The notes below the pieces were generated by a model. The model saw only the letters and a list, made by a program, of their open reading frames with translations. It searched no databases and was not told the origin of the DNA. The translations under genes and the position numbers were made by a program. Source: Salinisphaera sp. UBA6602 (lineage in GTDB: Bacteria > Pseudomonadota > Gammaproteobacteria > Nevskiales > Salinisphaeraceae). Taken from it: 7,787 nucleotides of DNA. Where the stretch lies: contig DJIE01000171.1 in assembly GCA_002433465.1 (NCBI GenBank), positions 1 through 7,787 of the forward strand. The letters are read 5' to 3'. Shown here piece after piece: positions 1 to 7,787 of this stretch; the first letter of the stretch is position 1, and every line of letters starts with the position of its first letter.

Positions 1-215
1 GCCTCGAATTCGCCGGCCACGAAGCGTGAGAGGGCGCGCACCTGGGCGCTAACGCGCGCGTGTTCGTCGTCATCGAGCTGGTGCCAGTCGATGGCGGCTG
101 TATCCACGACCAGTATCAGCCAGCCGACGGCGGCGTTGCGGTGGAGTAGAACGCTCGCCCGCTCAAGGCTGCCCAGTACATGGCAGTCGGTCAGCAGTTG
201 TTCGTCGATGTGCAT
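1..215 (-). CDS. HIT-family nucleotide hydrolase, N-terminal part (gene cut by the left edge)
   Basis: The minus strand reads an open frame from ATG at 215-213 to the window edge, giving 71 complete codons that start MHIDEQLLTDCHVLGSLERA. The pattern of a short acidic N-terminus, D-C-H-V-L-G, a following L-L-x-R-N-A, then a hydrophobic G-W-L-I-L-V-V strand and a helical Q-V-R-A-L-S-R-F segment matches the first half of the small (about 140 residue) proteobacterial HIT proteins related to diadenosine tetraphosphate hydrolases. The catalytic H-x-H-x-H motif of this family lies near the C-terminus and is outside the window, so activity cannot be judged. No clear Shine-Dalgarno sequence precedes the ATG; a TTG twelve codons or fewer upstream in frame is possible but less likely. 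The gene is divergent from the small membrane protein gene at 334. Family assignment is by recognition of the N-terminal pattern, so it is fairly but not fully secure. Confidence 0.68.
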   Translation of the reverse strand, partial: MHIDEQLLTDCHVLGSLERASVLLHRNAAVGWLILVVDTAAIDWHQLDDDEHARVSAQVRALSRFVAGEFE

Positions 216-267
216 TCGGTTGGGCTCTGGGTACAAAACGATCGGCGCTATCCGCGCCGCGCGCTTC

Positions 268-279
268 ATTGTATAAGAT
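268..279. promoter_or_regulatory. Candidate overlapping divergent -10 elements
   Basis: The stretch ATTGTATAAGAT contains TATAAG (272-277) on the plus strand, facing the small membrane protein gene, and TACAAT (273-268) on the minus strand, facing the HIT gene. Each differs from TATAAT at one position and they share two bases. I see no convincing -35 hexamer at 16-18 bases for either direction, so this rests on the -10 matches and the position between two divergent starts. Confidence 0.38.
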
Positions 280-292
280 CGACAGGGTACGG

Positions 293-311
293 CCGGCCAG
301 GGGGCGGCCGG
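293..311 (+). other. Small GC-rich inverted repeat in the leader of the 61-residue protein
   Basis: CCGGCC at 293-298 pairs with GGCCGG at 306-311 across a 7-base loop. It lies in the expected 5' leader of the gene at 334, just ahead of the G-rich ribosome binding site. With a 6-bp stem in GC-rich DNA it could be chance; no regulatory role is shown. Confidence 0.25.
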
Positions 312-333
312 TAGATTTCAATCGGGGGGAACG

Positions 334-519
334 ATGGACGCAATCAGGGGCTGGATCGACGTGATTCAGGGCGGTGGCTGGTCAGGCCTGTTGATGGCCG
401 GCTTTGCGGTTGTGGTGGTGATGTTTATTTTCGCCTTCATTTCGAACCGGTATTTCTGGATCGTGCTGGCGCTGGTTGCCGCGGGCTTTGGCGCCTACTA
501 CATGCTTTATCTTCGCTAG
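334..519 (+). CDS. Small two-helix inner-membrane protein, function unknown
   Basis: This 61-residue protein starts at ATG 334 and is preceded by a G-rich Shine-Dalgarno stretch (GGGGGGA, 324-330), which supports real translation. After a short amphipathic N-terminus (MDAIRGWIDVIQGGG) there are two predicted membrane helices, roughly residues 17-36 and 40-59, separated by a short polar turn (S-N-R). It ends YMLYLR with almost no tail. Such an arrangement fits a small helical hairpin in the inner membrane. I do not recognise the family. It is followed after 67 bases by a KtrB-type potassium channel gene in the same direction, so co-transcription is possible, but nothing in the sequence proves a functional link. 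The ribosome binding site, hydrophobic pattern and position behind a divergent promoter region argue for a genuine gene. Confidence 0.7.
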   Translation: MDAIRGWIDVIQGGGWSGLLMAGFAVVVVMFIFAFISNRYFWIVLALVAAGFGAYYMLYLR

Positions 520-586
520 CGGTAGCGCGCCGTTGCGGTTTGTGCTTAATTATTAGCGTTCGCCAAATCGGTCTCCTGTTTCTTAC

Positions 587-1924
587 TTGAAGATCTGGTC
601 GTTACGTCTTCCCGCGTTCGTGCGCCGTCGCCGCCCGGTCACGCTGGTGCTCTGGGGTTACGCCTTCTACGTGGCCTGCGGCTTTGCCCTGTTATGCATG
701 CCGTTCGCGCACGAACGTACCGGCCTGTCCTGGCTCGACCATCTGTTCACGGCGACCTCGGCCGTATCCACGACCGGGCTGGTGTCCATCAGTCCGTCGG
801 GTAGCTACAGCTTTTTCGGCGAGCTGACCATTCTCGGGCTGATCCAGCTCGGCGGTATCGGCTACATGACGCTGGGCTCGTTCGTGATCCTGGCATTGCG
901 CCAACGCCTGGACGCCATGCATCAAGGCGTGGCGCGCAGCGCGTTCGTATTGCCGCGCGATATGAACGTAGGCGCCTTCATCCGGGCGGTGGTGCTGTTC
1001 ACGCTGGCCATCGAATGCATCGGTGCGGTGCTGTTGATCGCGCTGTTTGCACAGGCAGGCACGCCCGATCCGGTCTGGAACGGGGTCTTTCACGCGGTGT
1101 CGGCGTTTTGTACTGCGGGCTTCAGCCTGTTCGATACCAGCCTTGAAGACTATCGCGCGAACGCCGGCATCGTCATTGTGGTTGCCAGCCTGAGTTATCT
1201 GGGTGCAATCGGCTTCATCGTCATGAGCGACTGGTGGCGCTGGATCACGCGCCGGCGTGGTCCGTCGCTGACCTCGGGCATCATTCTGCGCGTGACGTTC
1301 TGGCTGGCGCTGATCGGTACCGTGTCGATCGCAATCACCGACGCCCATCTGGCCGAAATGCCGTGGGATGAGCGGGTGCTGGCGGCGTTCTTCCAGGTGA
1401 TGACGGCGATGACCACGGTCGGCTTCGATACGGTGCCGATCGCGAACCTGGGCTCGGCATCGATCCTGCTGCTTCTGGTCGCCATGGTCATGGGCGCCTC
1501 ACCGTCCGGCACGGGCGGCGGTATCAAGTCGACCACGGTGGCGATCTTCTACGGCGCGGTACGCGGCGCGCTGGCCGGCCGCGACTCGATCCGGCTGCTG
1601 GGCGAGACGATCAGCCGTCGGCGCATTCATATGGCGGTGGCAGCGGCGGGCTTCTATATCGGCGCGCTCGTTGTCGGCATGGCCGCGCTCATGCTGGTCG
1701 AGGATCAGGACTTTCTGATGCTCATGTTCGAATCGGCCTCGGCGATCGGTACCGTCGGTCTAAGCCTGGGCGCCACGGCCGAACTCAGCGCGGCCGGCAA
1801 ATGGGTCGTGATCGCCATGATGTTCATCGGCCGCCTGGGGCCGATTACCGTCGGCGTGGCCCTGTTCCCGAGAGCCGAGGAAAAGGATTCCCCGGCCCGC
1901 CGCGGCGCCGACCTGGCGGTCTGA
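587..1924 (+). CDS. ktrB: KtrB/TrkH-type potassium uptake channel subunit
   Basis: The product (445 residues, the usual KtrB length) forms the inner-membrane pore of a Ktr/Trk potassium uptake system. The four pore-loop repeats are visible, each with its selectivity-filter glycine: STTGL (61-65, G64), CTAGF (175-179, G178), TTVGF (276-280, G279) and GTVGL (388-392, G391). The gating loop in the third repeat is present as GASPSGTGGGIKSTT (303-317), and the conserved arginine of the last repeat is in IGRLGPIT (R416). Four glycines predict K+ rather than Na+ selectivity. The reading frame opens after a TAG at 554-556; the only good start is TTG at 587, giving MKIWSLRLP followed by a basic cluster RRRR before the first helix. 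There is no visible Shine-Dalgarno sequence. GTG at 620 is an alternative that would shorten the N-terminus by 11 residues. The cytosolic nucleotide-binding partner (KtrA, RCK domain) is not in this window. The gene ends 7 bases from the convergent LysE-type gene. Confidence 0.93.
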   Translation: MKIWSLRLPAFVRRRRPVTLVLWGYAFYVACGFALLCMPFAHERTGLSWLDHLFTATSAVSTTGLVSISPSGSYSFFGELTILGLIQLGGIGYMTLGSFVILALRQRLDAMHQGVARSAFVLPRDMNVGAFIRAVVLFTLAIECIGAVLLIALFAQAGTPDPVWNGVFHAVSAFCTAGFSLFDTSLEDYRANAGIVIVVASLSYLGAIGFIVMSDWWRWITRRRGPSLTSGIILRVTFWLALIGTVSIAITDAHLAEMPWDERVLAAFFQVMTAMTTVGFDTVPIANLGSASILLLLVAMVMGASPSGTGGGIKSTTVAIFYGAVRGALAGRDSIRLLGETISRRRIHMAVAAAGFYIGALVVGMAALMLVEDQDFLMLMFESASAIGTVGLSLGATAELSAAGKWVVIAMMFIGRLGPITVGVALFPRAEEKDSPARRGADLAV

Positions 1925-1931
1925 ACGCGCT

Positions 1932-2582
1932 TCAGCGTGCCGAGGGTGAAAGCGCCAGCCGCAGCCCGAAGCCGATGATCACCGTGCCGGTGATGCCATC
2001 GAGCGAGCGTGTGACGGACGGCTTTGCCAGCGCACGGGCAAAGGGGCGCGTGGCCGCGATCAGCAGTACGAACCAAGCCAGGGTCAATACCGCATGGATC
2101 GCGGCCAATAGCGTGCTGAAAGCCACGACGTCGACGCCTGCCGGCATGAACTGCGGCAGAAAGCTCACGTAGAACACGCCCACCTTGGGGTTGAGCAGGT
2201 TCGTGCCCAGGCCGCGCAGCAGCCAGCCGCGCGCCGATTGGCCGCGCTCGCGGGGACTCGTGCCGGAAGTGCCCTCGCCACGCTCGTGGCCGGTCATGGC
2301 CGAACGCAGCATGCCGACGCCAAGCCAGACGAGATAGGCCGCCCCCGCGAACTTGACGAGGCGATACGCGCTATCGGACACCGCGAGCAGCGCGCCCAGA
2401 CCGCAGGCCGCCACCAGTCCCCAGACGAAAACCCCGGCCACGATGCCGATCGCCGCGTATAGCGCATCGCGGGCGTTGTCGACGGCGGCCGTGCGTAGCA
2501 CCAGCGCGGTGTCGATGCCGGGCGTGAGGGTCATCAACCCGGCAGCTAAAGCAAAGCTTGCGATCGCGGTCGGTATGTCCAT
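1932..2582 (-). CDS. LysE/RhtB-family amino-acid or metabolite exporter
   Basis: This 216-residue inner-membrane protein belongs to the LysE/RhtB translocator family, whose members export amino acids or related small molecules. Family signatures are the N-terminal LTPGIDTALVLR (residues 19-30) after the first helix, and NLLNPKVGVFYVSFLPQF (128-145), both nearly canonical. Hydrophobic segments lie at about 6-25, 40-67, 72-93, 134-147, 152-178 and 196-212, consistent with six helices; the polar loop at about 97-118 (rich in G, E, R, S, T) fits the usual cytoplasmic loop. The start is ATG at 2582-2580; it has only a weak upstream ribosome binding sequence. The gene lies downstream of tRNA-Leu on the same strand and is convergent with ktrB, with a 7-base gap and no terminator hairpin between them. 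Substrate cannot be deduced from sequence, and no LysR-type regulator is adjacent. Confidence 0.92.
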   Translation of the reverse strand: MDIPTAIASFALAAGLMTLTPGIDTALVLRTAAVDNARDALYAAIGIVAGVFVWGLVAACGLGALLAVSDSAYRLVKFAGAAYLVWLGVGMLRSAMTGHERGEGTSGTSPRERGQSARGWLLRGLGTNLLNPKVGVFYVSFLPQFMPAGVDVVAFSTLLAAIHAVLTLAWFVLLIAATRPFARALAKPSVTRSLDGITGTVIIGFGLRLALSPSAR

Positions 2583-2709
2583 GGTGCGTGTCGCCGGATA
2601 TGCGGTGTGTGCCCGGTCCGCTGAAAAACGGAATGCATGGGCGCAGACAGGCGTGATGCCGCGTCGAGGTCAGCGCGGAGCTCGTCGCGCAAATCGACCG
2701 ATCAGGGCG

Positions 2710-2729
2710 GCGCACATGAAGGCGTGCGC
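2710..2729 (-). other. Hairpin just downstream of tRNA-Leu (possible trailer structure)
   Basis: GCGCAC (2710-2715) and GTGCGC (2724-2729) form a 6-bp stem with an 8-base loop, starting 10 bases after the tRNA 3' end in the direction of transcription. No T-run follows on the minus strand, so it is not a standard intrinsic terminator. It may be a 3' trailer structure or chance in GC-rich sequence. The rest of the 2583-2739 spacer shows no other clear element. Confidence 0.28.
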
Positions 2730-2739
2730 GCGGGAGCGA

Positions 2740-2826
2740 TGGTGCCCGGGGCGAGAATCGAACTCGCACTCTGTTGCCAGAACCGGATTTTGAGTCCGGC
2801 GCGTCTACCAGTTCCGCCACCCGGGC
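2740..2826 (-). tRNA. leu tRNA (CAA): tRNA-Leu, anticodon CAA
   Basis: The minus strand folds as a complete class II tRNA of 87 bases with the CCA end encoded. The acceptor stem is GCCCGGG/CCCGGGC with discriminator A. The D region reads TGGCGGAACTGGTAGACGC, typical of bacterial leucine tRNAs. The anticodon stem is CCGGA/TCCGG with loop CTCAAAA, giving anticodon CAA (plus-strand positions 2790-2792), which reads UUG. The long variable arm has a TCTG/CAGA stem with GCAA loop, and the T arm is GCGAG-TTCGATT-CTCGC. All stems pair perfectly. It stands alone between dacB and the LysE-type gene, both on the same strand. Confidence 0.97.
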
Positions 2827-2841
2827 AGGTGATGGGCGCGC

Positions 2842-2870
2842 AGTATACCGCTGTCGCGGCATGTGACCAA
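2842..2870 (-). promoter_or_regulatory. Promoter of tRNA-Leu with GC-rich discriminator
   Basis: On the minus strand TTGGTC (2870-2865) and TATACT (2847-2842) are separated by exactly 17 bases. The start of transcription is expected near 2835, leaving a leader of only about 8-9 bases before the mature tRNA. The bases after the -10 (GCGCGCCC) form a GC-rich discriminator, the known hallmark of stable-RNA promoters inhibited by ppGpp in the stringent response; that regulation is inferred here. The -35 lies only about 22 bases past the dacB stop codon. Confidence 0.72.
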
Positions 2871-2892
2871 TGCATGGCCGTGCTGAACGCGC

Positions 2893-5656
<2,764 letters not shown>

Positions 5657-5658
<2 letters not shown>

Positions 5659-5691
5659 GGTGTGTCGTCATATCTCATGACGACACGCCCT
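5657..5691 (+). terminator. Strong 15-bp hairpin starting in the tgt stop codon
   Basis: The left arm (5657-5671, AGGGTGTGTCGTCAT) and right arm (5677-5691, ATGACGACACGCCCT) pair over 15 bp with a single G-U wobble and a five-base ATCTC loop. The stem takes in the last two bases of the tgt TAG codon. No U-tract follows (next bases GGCCGGCGTGG), so it is not a textbook intrinsic terminator; it may pause or terminate transcription with help, or protect the 3' end of the tgt message. The inverted repeat itself is certain; its job is inferred. Confidence 0.6.
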
Positions 5692-5720
5692 GGCCGGCGT
5701 GGCTTTGTATAACTCGTGTC

Positions 5721-5748
5721 CTGAAGGCCCCGACTGCTGTGGCATACT
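5721..5748 (+). promoter_or_regulatory. Candidate extended -10 promoter for yajC-secD
   Basis: TGGCATACT (5740-5748) is an extended -10 (TGn followed by CATACT, four of six consensus bases) with a weak -35 CTGAAG (5721-5726) at 16 bases. It lies downstream of the hairpin after tgt and would give yajC-secD transcription independent of tgt. A TATAAC at 5708-5713 is another -10 candidate but lacks a -35. Confidence 0.42.
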
Positions 5749-5793
5749 ACGCCGCTCGGTCGAGCGCGCACGCGCCAACCTCCGTTTTCAATC

Positions 5794-5798
5794 GAGGT
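5794..5798 (+). promoter_or_regulatory. yajC ribosome binding site
   Basis: GAGGT lies five bases before the ATG at 5804. It is the clearest Shine-Dalgarno sequence in the window and fixes the yajC start. Confidence 0.75.
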
Positions 5799-5803
5799 AA
5801 ATT

Positions 5804-6130
5804 ATGGATTTTCTGATTTCGCCGGCCTATGCGCAGGCGGGCGGCCAGGCGGGCGGCATCATGCCCACCCTGATCATGGTCGGGCTTTTCTTCGTGTTCA
5901 TGTATTTCATGATCATCCGCCCGCAGATGAAGCGCCAGAAAGAACACAAGAAGCTGCTCGAAAGCCTGGACAAGGGCGTCGAGGTCGTCACCTCGGGTGG
6001 CGTGGCCGGCAAGATCCGCCAGGTCGGTGAAAACTTCATCGTGGTGGAAGTGTCGGAAGGCGTGGAGATTCGCATCCAGAAAAACGCCGTGGCCAGTGTT
6101 GTACCCAAAGGCACGCTGGACTCGCTGTAA
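5804..6130 (+). CDS. yajC: Sec translocon accessory protein YajC
   Basis: YajC is a small inner-membrane protein that associates with SecDF and the SecYEG translocon. The 108-residue product has the family layout: a short N-terminus (MDFLISPAYAQAGG), a single membrane helix at about 19-39, the hallmark M-I-I-R-P-Q-M-K-R-Q-K-E-H-K-K-L at 36-51, then a cytoplasmic domain with L-x-K-G-x-E-V-V-T-S-G-G (55-66), G-K-I, and I-R-I-Q-K-N-A-V (88-95). The length is essentially that of the E. coli protein (110). The start has a good ribosome binding site. SecD begins 79 bases downstream, the usual partner order, with probable co-transcription because no terminator is seen in between. Confidence 0.97.
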   Translation: MDFLISPAYAQAGGQAGGIMPTLIMVGLFFVFMYFMIIRPQMKRQKEHKKLLESLDKGVEVVTSGGVAGKIRQVGENFIVVEVSEGVEIRIQKNAVASVVPKGTLDSL

Positions 6131-6209
6131 GCGTATTTTCGCGGCGGTATCGACACGCCTGCCCGCCCAGTGCGGCCGTCGCCCGCTGTAGACCGTTGAT
6201 CGGGGCCCT

Positions 6210-7787
6210 ATGAATCGCTACCCATTATGGAAATATCTCCTGCTGCTGCTCGTGCTCGCGGCAGGCGTGCTGTATGCGTTGCCCAACCTCTACGGCGAGC
6301 AGCCGGCGGTTCAGGTGTCCAACGCCGAGGGTGAGGCCGCGACCCCGGCCCTGGTACAGCGGGTGCGCAGCACGCTTACCGATGCCGACGTGGCCCCCGA
6401 GGACATTACCCTCGAAGACGGGCGCCTGCTCGCGCTCTACCCGAGTACGGAAGCGCAGCTGCGGGCCGCCGGCGTGCTCAAGCGTCAGCTGGGCAACGAT
6501 TACACGGTGGCCCTGAACCTGGCACCGAGCACGCCCGACTGGCTGCGTGCCGTCGGCGCCGAGCCGATGGCGCTGGGCCTGGACCTGCGCGGTGGCGTGC
6601 ATTTCCTGCTTGAAGTGGATATGGAAACGGTCTTCAACGAGACCTACGACCGCTATGCGCGCGACATTCCGCGTTTTCTGCGCGACGAATCCATTCGCTA
6701 CAGCCGCGCATCGCGCGAGGGCGACTCGGTACGGCTGCAGTTCCCCAATGCCCAGGTCATGGATGAAGCCTCCGATGCGCTCGCCAGCGAGTTCGACGTG
6801 CTGCGCTTCAACGAGGCGCCGGACGCCGACAACACGCTCGTCGCCACCCTGACCGAAACCGAACAGAAACGCATCGCCGACTTCGCGCTGCAGCAGAACC
6901 TCACCACCCTGCGTAATCGCGTTAACGAGCTGGGCGTGGCCGAACCGCTGGTCCAGCGCCAGGGCGAGTCGCGTATCGTCGTCGAACTGCCGGGCGTACA
7001 GGACACCGCCGAAGCTAAGCGCCTGCTCGGCAAGACCGCGACCCTGGAATACCGTCTCGTCGCCCAGGGCCAGGACGCCCAGGCGGCAGAACGCACCGGC
7101 AACATACCCGCCGGCACCGAGCTTTATCACACCCGCGACGGCCGCCCGATTCTGCTCGAGCAGGACGTGATCGCCTCGGGCGATCAGCTCGTGGATGCCT
7201 CCTCGGGATTCGATCAGCAGTCGGGTAGCCCGGCCGTGTTCGTCACCCTCGACGGCCAGGCCGCCAGCAAGATGTTCGATACCACCTCCGCCCATGTTGG
7301 CGACCCGATGGCGGTGTTGTTCATCGAAAACCGGATCGACACGCGCTACGAGAACGGCGAGGAGATCCGCGAACGCAAGAAGGTCGAGGAAGTCATCAGC
7401 GTGGCGAATATTCGCAGCGCTTTCGGCAAGCGTTTCCAGACCACCGGCCTGGAACGTGGCGAAGCCCACGACCTGGCCCTGCTGCTACGCGCCGGCGCGC
7501 TGGCCGCGCCCGTGAACATCGTCGAAGAACGCACCATCGGTCCGAGCCTGGGTGCGGACAACATCGCCCAGGGGCGTCTAGCCGTGATCGTGGGCTTTCT
7601 GCTTGTGATCGTGTTCATGACCGTTTACTACCGCGGCTTCGGCCTGTTCGCCAATGCCGCGCTGATCATGAATCTGATTCTCGTGGTCGCACTGCTGTCG
7701 CTGCTCCAGGCCACGCTTACGTTGCCCGGCATTGCCGGCATCGTGCTGACCATCGGCATGGCAGTGGACGCCAACGTGCTGATCTTC
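6210..7787 (+). CDS. secD: Protein translocase subunit SecD (3' end cut by the right edge)
   Basis: SecD with SecF uses the proton motive force to pull proteins through SecYEG on the periplasmic side. The open frame runs 526 codons from ATG 6210 to the edge; family members are around 615 residues, so roughly 90 residues are missing. A first membrane helix spans about residues 8-25. The conserved LGLDLRGGVHFLLEVDM block starts at residue 122, followed by the large periplasmic region, including NLTTLRNRVNELGVAEP and RIVVELPGVQD, then GALAAPVNIVEERTIGPSLG. Membrane helices follow from about residue 454, ending in GMAVDANVLIF, where D520 and N522 correspond to the conserved D-x-N pair implicated in proton transport. 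An in-frame TAG at 6189-6191 makes ATG 6210 the natural start; a G-rich ribosome binding stretch (6202-6205) precedes it. SecF would be expected just beyond the window. Confidence 0.97.
   Translation, partial: MNRYPLWKYLLLLLVLAAGVLYALPNLYGEQPAVQVSNAEGEAATPALVQRVRSTLTDADVAPEDITLEDGRLLALYPSTEAQLRAAGVLKRQLGNDYTVALNLAPSTPDWLRAVGAEPMALGLDLRGGVHFLLEVDMETVFNETYDRYARDIPRFLRDESIRYSRASREGDSVRLQFPNAQVMDEASDALASEFDVLRFNEAPDADNTLVATLTETEQKRIADFALQQNLTTLRNRVNELGVAEPLVQRQGESRIVVELPGVQDTAEAKRLLGKTATLEYRLVAQGQDAQAAERTGNIPAGTELYHTRDGRPILLEQDVIASGDQLVDASSGFDQQSGSPAVFVTLDGQAASKMFDTTSAHVGDPMAVLFIENRIDTRYENGEEIRERKKVEEVISVANIRSAFGKRFQTTGLERGEAHDLALLLRAGALAAPVNIVEERTIGPSLGADNIAQGRLAVIVGFLLVIVFMTVYYRGFGLFANAALIMNLILVVALLSLLQATLTLPGIAGIVLTIGMAVDANVLIF

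Noticed and set aside
91..276. Plus-strand 61-codon frame over the HIT gene start
   Set aside because: It overlaps the HIT coding region and the divergent promoter region, has no ribosome binding site I can see and a Ser/Arg-rich shadow composition.
2740..2826. tRNA-Leu as an integration site for a mobile element
   Set aside because: No integrase, no direct repeat of the tRNA 3' end and no shift in composition are visible in the flanking sequence within the window.
6131..6209. Possible regulatory element in the yajC-secD spacer
   Set aside because: The 79 bases hold no convincing hairpin, promoter or small open frame; only the GGGCCC palindrome next to the start codon, which is easily chance.
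6225..7469. Minus-strand open frame of 414 codons opposite secD
   Set aside because: The plus-strand frame encodes unmistakable SecD throughout; the antisense frame is a by-product of GC-rich codon use.

Overview
This window looks like ordinary chromosome from a GC-rich gammaproteobacterium. The protein sequences of Tgt, YajC, SecD and DacB resemble gammaproteobacterial versions, codon third positions are GC-heavy, and the tRNA gene encodes its own CCA end. A halotolerant lineage is possible, but that is a guess from the KtrB-type potassium transporter and the general composition. I see no insertion sequences, phage genes, CRISPR arrays or long repeats. No gene-free stretch exceeds 300 bases.

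Layout, left to right. (1) Bases 1-215, minus strand: the start of a HIT-family nucleotide hydrolase that runs off the left edge. (2) A short divergent promoter region (216-333), then a 61-residue two-helix membrane protein of unknown function and a KtrB/TrkH-type potassium channel subunit with a TTG start and no adjacent KtrA/TrkA partner. (3) A minus-strand block read right to left: dacB (PBP4-type D-Ala-D-Ala carboxypeptidase with signal peptide), tRNA-Leu(CAA) with its own strong-looking promoter, and a LysE/RhtB-type exporter that ends 7 bases from the end of ktrB (tail to tail). (4) A divergent promoter region (4402-4524), then plus-strand tgt (queuosine tRNA-guanine transglycosylase), a perfect-looking hairpin that begins inside the tgt stop codon, a promoter candidate, yajC, and secD, which runs off the right edge just after its conserved DAN motif.

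How the genes work together: tgt-yajC-secD(-secF) is the conserved gammaproteobacterial queuosine/Sec-accessory cluster, here without queA directly upstream of tgt. YajC and SecD act with SecF at the SecYEG translocon. DacB is a periplasmic peptidoglycan enzyme that would itself be exported by Sec. KtrB and the LysE-type protein are inner-membrane transporters with no visible link to the cluster.

I did not find a convincing undescribed system. The points most worth a second look are the small membrane protein ahead of an orphan KtrB, the 15-bp hairpin starting in the tgt stop codon, and several starts (ktrB, tgt, lysE) without a visible Shine-Dalgarno sequence.
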